This document shows, in pieces, positions 25,373 to 35,257 of a stretch of DNA of 64,000 nt (position 1 is its first letter; every line of letters starts with the position of its first letter). Below the pieces are notes generated by a model. It searched no databases. It was not told the origin of the DNA and saw nothing but the letters and a program-made list of their open reading frames with translations. Both the position numbers and the translations under genes were made by a program. Source of the stretch: Arthrobacter sp. MYb227 (lineage in GTDB: Bacteria > Actinomycetota > Actinomycetes > Actinomycetales > Micrococcaceae). The stretch lies in contig NZ_PCPT01000001.1 of NCBI RefSeq assembly GCF_002975435.1, forward strand, positions 1 to 64,000, in the 5' to 3' direction.

Positions 25373-26890
25373 CTAGATGTCGCGGGTGCCTTCGCCAACA
25401 ACGTTTTCTGTTGCCCACGGGCCTACCTTCTCACGGGCAGGCATTGGCTTACCTTCAACCAGCTGTCCTGCATCGGCAAGGTCGCCGACCTTGTGGATGC
25501 GCAGCGAGTTGGTCGAGCCGGCCTGTCCTGGAGGTGAACCGGCTGCGATACAGACGATGTCGTTGATCTCGGCCAGTCCCTCCTGAAGCAGTGCACGGTC
25601 AACCTGTGCCGTCATCTTGTCTGTGTGATCCGCATACTCGACAAGACGTGGCTGCACGCCCCACATCAGGGTCATGATGTTGTAGGTCTGCGGCAACGGG
25701 GTGAAGGCAAGTACCGGCTTCTTCGGGCGCAAGCGCGAGAGGCGACGTGCCGAGTCACCGGACTGGGTGAAGGCGACAATGTACTTGGCATCGAGCTGAT
25801 CTGCGATCTCAACTGCTGCACGGGTGATAGCGCCACCACGGGTCTTCGGCTTGGACCCAAGACGCGGAATACGATCAAGGCCATGCTTTTCCGTGGAGGA
25901 AATGATCCGTGCCATGGTCTCAACGGTCTCGATGGGGTATTCACCCACCGAGGTTTCACCCGAAAGCATCACGGCATCTGCACCGTCAAGCACGGCGTTG
26001 GCGCAGTCCGAGGCCTCGGCACGGGTCGGGGTCGGAGACTCAATCATTGATTCGAGCACCTGGGTGGCGACGATGACCGGCTTGGCCCAGCGACGTGCAA
26101 GTTCAATGGCACGCTTCTGGACCAGCGGGACCTCTTCGAGCGGAAGCTCAACACCCAGATCGCCACGGGCAACCATGATCGCATCAAAGGCGTTAATGAT
26201 CTCTTCGAGAGCATCAACTGCCTGCGGCTTTTCGACCTTGGCAATGACCGGAAGGCGACGGCCTTCCTCATCCATGATTTCGTGAACACGCTCAATATCT
26301 GCCGCGTTACGCACGAAGGACAGGGCAACCATGTCGACGCCGGCACGGATGGCCCAGCGCAAATCGTCCTCGTCCTTTTCGCTCAAGGCGGGAACGTTGA
26401 CGGCAACACCGGGCAGGTTAATGCCCTTGTTATTTGATACTTCGCCGCCAACGACGACCTCGGTGACAACCTTTTCATCATCAACGGCGGTGGCGCGCAG
26501 CGCTACCTTGCCATCATTGATCAGCAGGATGTCCCCAACGTTGACGTCCTGTGGCAGGCCCTTGAAGGTGGTGGAGCAGAAGGTTTCATCGCCAAGTACA
26601 TCGGCGATCACGATGGTGAAGGTATCGCCAACCTTGAGGATGTGCTTTGCATCGTCAATGAAGCGACCCAAGCGGATCTTTGGTCCCTGCAGGTCGGCAA
26701 AGATGCCAACCGGACGGCCCAGTTCCAAGGCCGCTGCACGGACGTTGTTCAGGTTTTCGGCGTGCAGCGAGTGATCGCCGTGGCTCATGTTCAAACGAGC
26801 TACGTCAACACCCGCCTTGAGCACTGCCAACGTCTTCTCGTAGGTACCGATCGCCGGGCCCCAGGTGGCCACAATCTTTGCGCGTCTCAT
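25373..26890 (-). CDS. pyk: Pyruvate kinase
   Basis: A 505-aa protein starting MRRAKIVATWGPAIGTYEK. It has NMSHGDHSLH, GIFADLQGPKIRLG, VAVNVPALSEKDEDDLRWAI, VIAKVEKPQAVDALEEI (catalytic Lys), MVARGDLGVELPLEEVPLVQ and AVMLSGETSVGEYPIETV. It makes pyruvate and ATP from phosphoenolpyruvate at the end of glycolysis. The C-terminal allosteric domain is complete. Full usual length. Confidence 0.97.
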   Translation of the reverse strand: MRRAKIVATWGPAIGTYEKTLAVLKAGVDVARLNMSHGDHSLHAENLNNVRAAALELGRPVGIFADLQGPKIRLGRFIDDAKHILKVGDTFTIVIADVLGDETFCSTTFKGLPQDVNVGDILLINDGKVALRATAVDDEKVVTEVVVGGEVSNNKGINLPGVAVNVPALSEKDEDDLRWAIRAGVDMVALSFVRNAADIERVHEIMDEEGRRLPVIAKVEKPQAVDALEEIINAFDAIMVARGDLGVELPLEEVPLVQKRAIELARRWAKPVIVATQVLESMIESPTPTRAEASDCANAVLDGADAVMLSGETSVGEYPIETVETMARIISSTEKHGLDRIPRLGSKPKTRGGAITRAAVEIADQLDAKYIVAFTQSGDSARRLSRLRPKKPVLAFTPLPQTYNIMTLMWGVQPRLVEYADHTDKMTAQVDRALLQEGLAEINDIVCIAAGSPPGQAGSTNSLRIHKVGDLADAGQLVEGKPMPAREKVGPWATENVVGEGTRDI

Positions 26891-26956
26891 ACGGTCAGCC
26901 TATCTGCCTTTCCATTTCTCAGGTCGGGAAAACACCGTAAAAGTGGTGAATCCGTC

Positions 26957-28414
26957 TCACAACATGCTGATGGCCTGATCCGTTGGTGCAACGGGGGCCG
27001 GTAGGCGGGTTTCGCCCATCAGGTATTTGTCCACCGCCGCGGCACAGGAACGTCCCTCGGCAATGGCCCACACAATCAGGGATTGTCCGCGTCCGGCATC
27101 ACCTGCCGCGAACACCCCAGGGGTGTTGGTTTTGTAGTAACCATCGCGGGCGACGCTGCCCCGGTCATCAAACTCGATGTTGGCCTGTTCCATAAGACCG
27201 GCATCTTCGGTTCCAGTGAACCCAAGAGCCAGGAAGACTAGGTCGGCGGGGATAACCCGCTCGCTACCCGGCTTCGGAAGGCGCTGACCGTCTATAAATT
27301 CGGTCTCTGCCACAGTAACACCCATCACGCTTCCGTGCTTACCCGTGAAGTTTACGGTGGCCGCCAAATAGCTGCGCTCGCCCCCTTCTTCGTGAGCGGA
27401 TTGGATCTCAAAGAGCTTGGGAAACATGGGCCATGGCTGGTTGTAGGGCCGCTCGGTGGGTGGTTGAGCACCGATGGCAAGGGTGGTAACGCTGGCCGCT
27501 CCTTGGCGTAGTGCGGTGCCCAAACAATCGGCTCCGGTATCCCCGCCGCCGAGGATCACCACGTGTTTTCCTGCTGCGTTGATGCGCAATTCTTTGTCTT
27601 CTCCGGCAACCACCCGGTTGGAATTGACAAGGTAATCCATCGCAAAATGGATGCCATTTAACTCGCGCCCGGTGATTGGCATATCGCGCGGAACCGTGGC
27701 CCCTGTGGCGATGATCACCGCATCATAGCTGCGATGCAGGCGTTCCCAGCTCACTTGCTCACCCACCGAAACCCCATTGCGAAATACGGTTCCCTCGGCT
27801 TCCATTTGGGCCAGCCGGCGCTCCAATACCTGCTTTTCCATTTTGAAGTCAGGGATCCCATAACGTAGCAATCCCCCGGGCTTCTCATCGCGCTCATACA
27901 CCGCAACGGTATGACCGGCGCGGGTCAACTGTTGAGCAGCGGCAAGCCCCGCAGGGCCCGAACCAACAACGGCAATACGTTGATCGGTATGTCTGGTGGG
28001 CAGCACCGGAACAAGTTCGCCACTGGCTAAGAGCGTGTCGGCGATTTCCACCTCAATCTGCTTAATTGTTACGGCCGGTTGGTTGATTGACAGCACACAG
28101 GAGGACTCACACGGTGCCGGGCAGAGCCGCCCGGTGAATTCCGGGAAGTTATTTGTTGCATGCAGGCGTTCGGATGCCTCATCCATGCGGTCCTGTTGCA
28201 CCAGCGCGTTCCATTCGGGGATCAGGTTCCCCAGCGGGCAACCATTATGGCAAAAGGCGATGCCACAATCCATGCAACGGCCAGCCTGTTTTCTCAGTTC
28301 GCCGGCTTCCTGACGTTGCACGACCTCTCGGTAGTCAAGCAGTCGGATGGGCACCGTACGCTTGGGGGCGGTATTGCGTTCGCGTACATCTAAGAATCCA
28401 CGTGGATTAGCCAC
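26957..28414 (-). CDS. gltD: Glutamate synthase small subunit
   Basis: A 485-aa protein. The N-terminal Fe-S cysteines are in RCMDCGIAFCHNGCPLGN and CPAPCESSC. The FAD site is AVVGSGPAGLAAAQQL. The NADPH site is VVILGGGDTGADCLGTALRQG, and a second FAD motif is NTPGVFAAGDAGRGQSL. It passes electrons from NADPH to GltB. The start is GTG 28414 with GGAGGTGACCC just upstream; it overlaps the gltB stop by 8 bases, so the two are coupled. Confidence 0.97.
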   Translation of the reverse strand: MANPRGFLDVRERNTAPKRTVPIRLLDYREVVQRQEAGELRKQAGRCMDCGIAFCHNGCPLGNLIPEWNALVQQDRMDEASERLHATNNFPEFTGRLCPAPCESSCVLSINQPAVTIKQIEVEIADTLLASGELVPVLPTRHTDQRIAVVGSGPAGLAAAQQLTRAGHTVAVYERDEKPGGLLRYGIPDFKMEKQVLERRLAQMEAEGTVFRNGVSVGEQVSWERLHRSYDAVIIATGATVPRDMPITGRELNGIHFAMDYLVNSNRVVAGEDKELRINAAGKHVVILGGGDTGADCLGTALRQGAASVTTLAIGAQPPTERPYNQPWPMFPKLFEIQSAHEEGGERSYLAATVNFTGKHGSVMGVTVAETEFIDGQRLPKPGSERVIPADLVFLALGFTGTEDAGLMEQANIEFDDRGSVARDGYYKTNTPGVFAAGDAGRGQSLIVWAIAEGRSCAAAVDKYLMGETRLPAPVAPTDQAISML

Positions 28415-31400
28415 GGGTCACCTCCAAAATCCTGTTCCAGACAGTTGCTGAATCGGGGTCGAATCCTTCATGGGTGGCACTGGTGCGTGCGTTGGATACT
28501 GCCGCATAGTCACGCGGCAATACCTTGGTAATGCGTGCCGCGGCTGCCGGCCAATCGGCAAGCAGGCTTTCGGCGAGCGCAGAGCCCGTGGTAGCAACGT
28601 GTTCAATGAGTAGATCCCTGATCAGTTCGCAGTCAGCGTCCGCGGGGCCTTCCAAGATGAGATCATCCTGCGCCACCGCCAGCGGGTTGAGTTTGCTTGG
28701 ATCCAGGTCAACGACGTAGGCGGTGCCACCGGACATACCCGCGGCAAAGTTACGACCCGTGCTTCCAAGGATCAGTACCGTGCCACCGGTCATGTACTCG
28801 CATCCGTGATCACCGATTCCTTCGACCACTGCCGTGGCGCCTGAATTACGTACCGCAAAGCGTTCACCAACAATGCCGTTAATGAACATCTCACCGCTTG
28901 TAGCACCATAACCAATGACGTTTCCCGCAATGACCTGCGCCGCGGGTTCAAAGCTGCTGCGCGTATCGGGGCGTAGGATGATCCGTCCCCCGGATAGCCC
29001 CTTACCCACATAGTCATTTGCGTCTCCGATCAGGCGCAAGAGAATACCGGCTGGCATAAAGGCGCCAAGGGATTGGCCTGCATGCCCACGCAGGGTGACC
29101 TCGATGGTGCCGGGTGCTAACTCATCGATGCCAAAGGTTGCGGTGACCTTGTTCCCCAGCATGGTTCCCACGGCACGGTCGGTATTGCGAATCGGAACTT
29201 CAATGGCTACCGGCTCACGGCGTGCCAGTGCGGCTTGTGCGAGTTCGATCAGCTTGTTATCTAGGTGATCTTCAAGATGGTGATCTTGCACCGTGGTGCG
29301 TTGGCGTGCGGCGCCCTCGGGGGTCCGTGGGGTTTCAAAGATCTTTGAAACATCTAGGCCCGCGGTCTTCCAGTGTCCTACCGCGGCACGGGTATCTAGG
29401 CGTTCTGCAGCCCCGATGGCTTCGGCAAGGGTGCGGTACCCCAGTTGTGCTAGGAGTTCGCGCACTTCCTGGGCGAGGAATTCAAAGAAGTTCACCACAT
29501 GGTCCGCCTGACCCGTGAAGCGGGCACGCAGCTCGGGGTTTTGGGTTGCCACGCCCACCGGGCAGGTGTCAAGGTGGCAGACACGCATCATGATGCACCC
29601 GGTAACCACCAGGGGGGCCGTGGCAAAGCCGAATTCTTCGGCGCCCAGCAGCGCGGCAATGACCACGTCGCGGCCGGTCTTTAGCTGGCCGTCAACCTGT
29701 ACCGTGACGCGTTCGCGCAATCCGTTGAGCATCAGCGTCTGCTGGGTTTCGGCCAGGCCGAGTTCCCAGGGGACCCCTGCGTGCTTCAGCGAGTTCAGCG
29801 GCGAAGCACCGGTGCCACCATCGTGCCCGGAGATCAGTACTACATCGGCTTTGGCCTTGGTGACGCCCGCTGCTACGGTACCGATGCCGACCTCGGAGAC
29901 CAGCTTCACGTGCACGCGTGCCTTGGGGTTGGCGCACTTTGCATCGTAGATCAGCTGGGCGAGGTCTTCGATGGAGTAGATGTCGTGGTGCGGCGGCGGG
30001 GAAATAAGTCCGACCCCTGGGGTCGAATGGCGGGTGCGGGCAATCCACGGGTAAACCTTGTTGGCCATGAGCTGGCCGCCCTCCCCCGGCTTAGCGCCCT
30101 GAGCCATCTTGATCTGCAGATCATCGGCGTGCGTGAGATACATGCTGGTGACTCCGAAGCGGCCCGAGGCGATCTGCTTGACTGCCGAGCGACGTGCAGG
30201 ATCCAGCAGGCGCTCCACGTCCTCGCCGCCCTCACCGGTGTTCGACTTGCCGCCGAGCCGGTTCATGGCGATGGCCAGGGTTTCGTGCGCTTCGGCGGAG
30301 ATCGAGCCATAGCTCATGGCACCGGTGGCGAAGCGCTTGACGATTTCGGACACGGGTTCGACCTCATCGATGTTGATCGAGGTTTCCGGATCAATCTTGA
30401 AATCGAGTAATCCGCGTAGCGTCAGCAGTCCCTTGGCTTGGTCATCTACCCCTGCCGTATAGGCCTTGAAAATGTCATAGCGGCGTTCCCTGGTTGCGTG
30501 CTGGAGCCTAAAGACGGTTTCCGGGTTGAACAGGTGCGGTGGTCCCTCGCGGCGCCATTGATATTCGCCGCCGGTTTCCAGTAAGCGGTGTGGTTCCGGG
30601 GTGAGATCTGCCGGATAGGCAGCACCGTGACGCATTGCCGTTTCGGCGGCAATGATTTCTAGTTCAACGCCGCCAAGCTGACTTTGGGTTCCGGTAAAGA
30701 ACTGGTCAACCACGCGTTTGGAAAGCCCTAGCGCCTCAAAGGTTTGTGCCCCACAGTAGGAGGCAACCGTAGAGATGCCCATTTTGGACATAATCTTCAG
30801 TATTCCCTTACCCAGTGCCTTAATCAGGTTGTGTTGGGCCTGGGCCGGGCCGATGTCACCGAGTTCGCCGCGGTTTGCCATGTCTTCAACTGACTCGAGA
30901 GCCAGGTAGGGGTTGATGGCTGAGGCACCGTAGCCAATGAGCACCGCAACATGGTGAACTTCGCGGACATCTCCTGCCTCTATGATCAGCGAGGTTTTGG
31001 TGCGATTGGCGCTTTTGAGCAGGTGATGGTGAACGGCGGAAGTGAGCAGCAAGGATGGGATGGGGGCCCATTGGGCATTTGAGTCCCGGTCCGAGAGCAC
31101 AATGAATTTCACTCCTCGGTTGATGGCTGCCGAAACCTTTTCACAAATTTCTTGGATACGGGTCCGCAACTCGGTTTCCCCGCCTTCGGGACGGTAGAGG
31201 CCGCGGACCTTCAGTGCGATCTTGCCGCCGTCTACCTGACGCAAGTTTGCGATCTTGGCCAGCTCATCGTTGGTGATCACCGGGTAGTCAAGAGCTACCT
31301 GTTGTGCCTCAACTTTGCCGGTGGCCAGCAGATTCCCATCCGGGCCAATGCTTGTGGCAAGGGAGGTCACGAGCTCCTCACGAATTGAATCAAGCGGTGG

Positions 31401-33011
31401 GTTAGTGACCTGCGCAAAGGATTGGGTGAAGTAGTCAAAGAGCAGTCGGGAGCGTTCGGAGAGCACCGCAATCGGGGTATCGGTGCCCATGGCCCCCAGC
31501 GGTTCGGCACCTGTAGCGGCCATGGGAGCGAGCAGGATGCGTAGCTCCTCGGTGGTGTAGCCAAAGGTGCGCTGGCGCAACTGGACCGAGGCCGAGTTGT
31601 GTTTAACGTGCTCAAGATCCGGAAGTTCGTTCAAGTTGATCTTGTTTTCGGCAACCCATTGGGCCCAGGGATTGGAAGTGGCGATCTGTTCCTTGATGTC
31701 TGCATCATCAATGATTCGTCCGGCTTGGGTATCGATGAGGAACATCTTGCCCGGGGCAACCCTGCCCTTGGCCGTTATTTGTTCCGGGGCTAGGTCAATG
31801 ACGCCAACCTCGGATGCGAGAACCACGAGTCCCTCGGTGGTGACCCAGTAGCGGGCCGGGCGCAGACCATTGCGGTCAAGCACCGCTCCGACGTGTTTGC
31901 CGTCGGTGAAGGACACCGCTGCCGGTCCGTCCCAGGGTTCCATGATCATTGAGTTGTATTCGTAGAAGGCCCGGCGATCGGCATCCATGGTTGCGTGATT
32001 TTCCCAGGCCTCAGGAATCATCATCATGATGGCTTGGGCTATGGGGCGTCCGGAGAGCATGAGTAATTCCGCGACCTCGTCGAAGGATGCGGAATCGGAA
32101 GCCCCGGGCGAGCAGATGGGGAAGAGTTCTTCCGGGACATCGCCCAACAGCGGTGAGGCCAGCAGGGATTGGCGGGCGCGCATCCAGTTCCTATTGCCCT
32201 TGACCGTATTGATTTCTCCATTGTGTGCAATGGTGCGAAATGGTTGGGCAAGCGGCCAGGACGGGAAGGTATTTGTGGAGAAACGCGAGTGGACAATGCC
32301 GAAGGCACTGGCGAAGCGGACATCGGTTAGATCTGGGTAAAAACGTGAGAGCTGCTCGGTGGAGAGCATTCCCTTGTACACGATGCTGGCGCTGGACAGC
32401 GAGGGGAAATAGATGCCGTACTTATTCTGCGCGCGTTTGCGGACACGAAAGACACGGGCGTCTAGCTCGTTGAGGGTTTCTTCACTAGTGCCCAAAAATA
32501 ATTGGGCGAAATGCGGCATGCAATTAAGTGCCGTGGGGCCGATATGCTCCGCATTGATGGGTAGTTCGCGCCAGCCTAGGACGTGCAGGCCTTCTTCGAG
32601 GGCGAGTTCTTCAAGACCGTCGAGTGCCGCTGTCCGCACAGTTGGATCCTGCGGTAAGAATGCTGTTCCCACTGCGTATTGACCGGGGGCCGGGAGGGTG
32701 AAGTCGGTGACCGCGCGGAAAAATTCATCGGGGATTTGGGTGAGGATTCCGGCACCATCTCCCGTGCCGTCATCCGCTCCGACGGCTCCGCGGTGTTCAA
32801 GGCGGCGCAGTGCTTCGAGTGCGTGCAGAACGATAGTGTGGCTTGGTTCTTTGGTGAGGGTGGCGATGATGGCCAGACCGCAGGCGTCTTTTTCGTTCGC
32901 AGGATCATAGAGACCTTGTGGGTCTGGAATGGCAGCGAACCGGGTGTAGGGCGAGGAGAATTCCTCGCCACAATCGGGTGAAGCGTTCAGTTGCACTCCG
33001 GTCATGCTCAT
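28407..33011 (-). CDS. gltB: Glutamate synthase large subunit
   Basis: A 1534-aa protein. The N-terminal amidotransferase Cys is in EKDACGLAIIATL after a propeptide of about 42 residues, with LRRLEHRGAVGADDGTGDGAG following. The FMN-binding region has GAKPGEGGQLMANKVYPWIA and LISGHDGGTGASPLNSLKHAG. The [3Fe-4S] cysteines lie in GCIMMRVCHLDTCPVGVATQ. The C-terminal GXGXG domain has GGTVLILGSTGRNFAAGMSGG. It forms glutamate from glutamine and 2-oxoglutarate. AAGGATTACCA precedes ATG 33011. The 435-base upstream space holds a terminator-like hairpin. Confidence 0.97.
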   Translation of the reverse strand: MSMTGVQLNASPDCGEEFSSPYTRFAAIPDPQGLYDPANEKDACGLAIIATLTKEPSHTIVLHALEALRRLEHRGAVGADDGTGDGAGILTQIPDEFFRAVTDFTLPAPGQYAVGTAFLPQDPTVRTAALDGLEELALEEGLHVLGWRELPINAEHIGPTALNCMPHFAQLFLGTSEETLNELDARVFRVRKRAQNKYGIYFPSLSSASIVYKGMLSTEQLSRFYPDLTDVRFASAFGIVHSRFSTNTFPSWPLAQPFRTIAHNGEINTVKGNRNWMRARQSLLASPLLGDVPEELFPICSPGASDSASFDEVAELLMLSGRPIAQAIMMMIPEAWENHATMDADRRAFYEYNSMIMEPWDGPAAVSFTDGKHVGAVLDRNGLRPARYWVTTEGLVVLASEVGVIDLAPEQITAKGRVAPGKMFLIDTQAGRIIDDADIKEQIATSNPWAQWVAENKINLNELPDLEHVKHNSASVQLRQRTFGYTTEELRILLAPMAATGAEPLGAMGTDTPIAVLSERSRLLFDYFTQSFAQVTNPPLDSIREELVTSLATSIGPDGNLLATGKVEAQQVALDYPVITNDELAKIANLRQVDGGKIALKVRGLYRPEGGETELRTRIQEICEKVSAAINRGVKFIVLSDRDSNAQWAPIPSLLLTSAVHHHLLKSANRTKTSLIIEAGDVREVHHVAVLIGYGASAINPYLALESVEDMANRGELGDIGPAQAQHNLIKALGKGILKIMSKMGISTVASYCGAQTFEALGLSKRVVDQFFTGTQSQLGGVELEIIAAETAMRHGAAYPADLTPEPHRLLETGGEYQWRREGPPHLFNPETVFRLQHATRERRYDIFKAYTAGVDDQAKGLLTLRGLLDFKIDPETSINIDEVEPVSEIVKRFATGAMSYGSISAEAHETLAIAMNRLGGKSNTGEGGEDVERLLDPARRSAVKQIASGRFGVTSMYLTHADDLQIKMAQGAKPGEGGQLMANKVYPWIARTRHSTPGVGLISPPPHHDIYSIEDLAQLIYDAKCANPKARVHVKLVSEVGIGTVAAGVTKAKADVVLISGHDGGTGASPLNSLKHAGVPWELGLAETQQTLMLNGLRERVTVQVDGQLKTGRDVVIAALLGAEEFGFATAPLVVTGCIMMRVCHLDTCPVGVATQNPELRARFTGQADHVVNFFEFLAQEVRELLAQLGYRTLAEAIGAAERLDTRAAVGHWKTAGLDVSKIFETPRTPEGAARQRTTVQDHHLEDHLDNKLIELAQAALARREPVAIEVPIRNTDRAVGTMLGNKVTATFGIDELAPGTIEVTLRGHAGQSLGAFMPAGILLRLIGDANDYVGKGLSGGRIILRPDTRSSFEPAAQVIAGNVIGYGATSGEMFINGIVGERFAVRNSGATAVVEGIGDHGCEYMTGGTVLILGSTGRNFAAGMSGGTAYVVDLDPSKLNPLAVAQDDLILEGPADADCELIRDLLIEHVATTGSALAESLLADWPAAAARITKVLPRDYAAVSNARTSATHEGFDPDSATVWNRILEVTRG

Positions 33012-33360
33012 TGGTAATCCTTAAGTGTAGTTGGCTTGGACACGATATTTTGGGGTCGCAAAAAGCCGCTTGCTTTCGCTCGCGGTCGTTGTGAAAAGCT
33101 CCGGTGGGACTTCACCACTGTTGTGTGCGTGTTTTTTCTCTCGCCCTAGAGCCGGGTGAGGGAAAGGGCTTCCACGTCATTGTGGTTGACGAGCGGGATG
33201 CTGGTGAGCCGTGGCCGCCCTTGGTGTCAGGGTGAAAAAATCGTAGCACCCTAATGTTTCGTTTTTAGGCGTAGTTTTGTTTCCAACAGTTTTCGTATGC
33301 GCCGCTAATTGCTACCTGACTTGTACGTTTAGGTCTCGGCTGACTACCTGAAGAAAACGA
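33012..33360 (-). promoter_or_regulatory. Leader/promoter region of gltB, no gene seen
   Basis: About 350 bases without a convincing gene. On the minus strand it contains several possible short stems and, close to gltB, a hairpin followed by a T-run (separate entry). The long, structured, non-coding leader suggests transcript-level control of gltBD. No known riboswitch class matched by eye. Confidence 0.45.
33060..33086 (-). terminator. Terminator-like hairpin upstream of gltB start
   Basis: On the minus strand, CCGCGAGC-GAAA-GCAAGCGG forms a stem with one two-base mismatch. It is followed by C and six T. It ends about 50 bases before the gltB ATG, a position suited to attenuation of gltBD rather than end-of-gene termination. 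Confidence 0.6.
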
Positions 33361-33424
33361 CAAGGCCCCCACGCAACATTTCGTATTCGTGGCTTCACGA
33401 ATATTTTTGTTGTGCGGGGGCCTC
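33361..33424. terminator. Large inverted repeat after lgt
   Basis: The outer arms (AGGCCCCCACGCAACA and a near-complement, two mismatches) enclose an inner 7-bp stem ATTCGTG/CACGAAT. It lies 23 bases after the lgt stop and probably terminates the long trp-lgt transcript before the gltB leader. Confidence 0.75.
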
Positions 33425-33446
33425 GTGCCCTGGACAAGGCGACTTG

Positions 33447-34466
33447 CTAGTCGTCAGAGTCCTCGGAACCTTGCTTGGATTCTTTATCCACGCTCTTACT
33501 TTGCTCGGTGCCGGTTCCGGCTTCACTAGCCGATTCCGAAGAAGCCTTGGTCTCGATCTCTTCCTTGGGAGCACGCCCTGGCAGGTAGATTCCTGGGTAG
33601 GGTTGCGGGCGTAGCTTGGTCAATACGTAGATGAGCCCCACGGTACCCAAGATCACCATGGCAATGGCTAGCCACATGTGTACGCGCAGACCAACACCCA
33701 AAATAGTGATGGTGTCCGCAGCATCAATGCGCATAGTTTCCATCATGGTGCGGCCAATGCCATACCAGATCAGGTAGCACCAGAACATTGCAGTGCGGCG
33801 CAACTTGAACTTACGGTCAAGGGCCAGCAGCAGGAAGACGCCAAGAACATTCCATAATGATTCGTAGAGAAACGTTGGCTGGAACAAGGTTCCCGGCGGT
33901 AGTCCGGGTGGGAAATTGTAGCTATTGGGATCGATTTCCAGACCCCACGGCAACGTTGTTGGCTTGCCAAAGAGCTCCTGGTTGAACCAGTTTCCCCACC
34001 GTCCGAAGGCCTGCGCCAGTAACACACCGGGGGCTACTGCATCGAGGAACGCCGGCAAACGGACACCTGCACGACGGCAAGCAATCCACGCACCCAGCGA
34101 ACCGAGGGATATTGCCCCCATAATTCCTAGGCCACCGGCCCAGATTTGTGGGATTTCACCTAGGTGGGCCTGCTGCCCATTGAGCCCAAAATAGTATTCG
34201 GGATCGGTGATCAGCACGTGATAGAGCCGGCCGCCCACGATGCCAAAGGGAATTGCCCAAATGCAGATATCCCATACGACCTCCGCTGGCCCACCCTTGG
34301 CCAACCAACGCTTGTTGGTCATCCACATCGCAACAACAATGCCCGCCAAAATACATAGGGCGTAGGCATGGATGGTCAGCGGACCAATGGTGAGCTTGGA
34401 GAATTCTGCTGGCGGGCTAGGGATTGAGGCAAGTACGCTGGCGCTTGCCGTCAGCAGGGCACTCAT
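33447..34466 (-). CDS. lgt: Prolipoprotein diacylglyceryl transferase
   Basis: A 339-aa membrane enzyme with seven or so hydrophobic segments. Lgt signatures are ILAGIVVAMW near the N-terminus, the conserved GRLYHVLTD-like GGRLYHVLI, and the family motif AFGRWGNWFNQELFG. It moves diacylglycerol from phosphatidylglycerol to the lipobox Cys of preprolipoproteins. The C-terminal 50 residues are an acidic Ser/Glu/Lys tail beyond the usual end. Start overlaps the trpA stop as ATGA, so it belongs to the trp operon. Confidence 0.95.
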   Translation of the reverse strand: MSALLTASASVLASIPSPPAEFSKLTIGPLTIHAYALCILAGIVVAMWMTNKRWLAKGGPAEVVWDICIWAIPFGIVGGRLYHVLITDPEYYFGLNGQQAHLGEIPQIWAGGLGIMGAISLGSLGAWIACRRAGVRLPAFLDAVAPGVLLAQAFGRWGNWFNQELFGKPTTLPWGLEIDPNSYNFPPGLPPGTLFQPTFLYESLWNVLGVFLLLALDRKFKLRRTAMFWCYLIWYGIGRTMMETMRIDAADTITILGVGLRVHMWLAIAMVILGTVGLIYVLTKLRPQPYPGIYLPGRAPKEEIETKASSESASEAGTGTEQSKSVDKESKQGSEDSDD

Positions 34467-35257
34467 GCGTTAACGTGCCGCCCACTAAGTTCGGCCGTTA
34501 GCTTGCCTACCGCTTCCACTCCCCCATCGCGTAGCGCCGCCACAAGTGCGGTACCCACGATGACGCCGTCGGAGTAGGCACCGATTTCTTCGACATGCTT
34601 GCGCTGTGAAACACCCAAACCGACGCATGCGTTCGTGGCACCTGCCGCGTGGGCCGCGGCAACTACCGAGGCTGCGGCATCGGAGACTTCGGTGCGTGCA
34701 CCGGTAACACCCATGACCGAGACACAGTAGACGAAACCGCGGCTGGCTTCGACGGTTGCCTTCATGCGGGCCTCGGTGGAGGACGGCGCCACGAGGAAGA
34801 CTCGATCCAGTCCGTACTTATCCGATGCTTCAAACCATTCGGCTGCCTCATCGGGGATCAAGTCCGGGGTGATGAGCCCGGCGCCGCCGGCCTCTGCCAG
34901 GCGGCGGGAGAACTCATCAACGCCCATGCGTAGCACCGGGTTCCAATAGGTCATGATCATGACAGTTGCATCGCAGCGTTCGGTGATGCCCTTGACGATG
35001 TCAAAAACCTGGGCAACTTTGAAGCCCTGAGCCAGGGACTGGACCGTGGCTGCCTGGATGACCGAGCCGTCCATGACCGGGTCCGAGTAGGGGACGCCGA
35101 CCTCAATAATGTCGGCACCGTTTTCTGCCATGGCAACCGCCGCGTCGATAGTTCCCTGCACGTCGGGGAATCCTGCAGGCAGGTAGCAGATCAGTGCCGG
35201 GCGGCCTTCGGCGCGGGCAGCCTCGATGGCTGCGGCGCTCTTGGATACGATGTTCAC
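34463..35257 (-). CDS. trpA: Tryptophan synthase alpha subunit
   Basis: A 264-aa TIM barrel. It has [18 protein letters not shown], the catalytic Glu in [17 protein letters not shown], the catalytic Asp in [15 protein letters not shown], and [28 protein letters not shown]. It releases indole from indole-3-glycerol phosphate. GTG 35257 overlaps the trpB stop (GTGA), which decides the start. Co-translated with trpB and lgt. Confidence 0.96.
   Translation of the reverse strand: MNIVSKSAAAIEAARAEGRPALICYLPAGFPDVQGTIDAAVAMAENGADIIEVGVPYSDPVMDGSVIQAATVQSLAQGFKVAQVFDIVKGITERCDATVMIMTYWNPVLRMGVDEFSRRLAEAGGAGLITPDLIPDEAAEWFEASDKYGLDRVFLVAPSSTEARMKATVEASRGFVYCVSVMGVTGARTEVSDAAASVVAAAHAAGATNACVGLGVSQRKHVEEIGAYSDGVIVGTALVAALRDGGVEAVGKLTAELSGRHVNA

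Noticed and set aside
33012-33360. Glutamine riboswitch, T-box or leader peptide upstream of gltB
   Set aside because: No match by eye to the known glutamine-aptamer or T-box core, and no start with a ribosome site for a Gln/Glu-rich peptide. Only the hairpin is reported.
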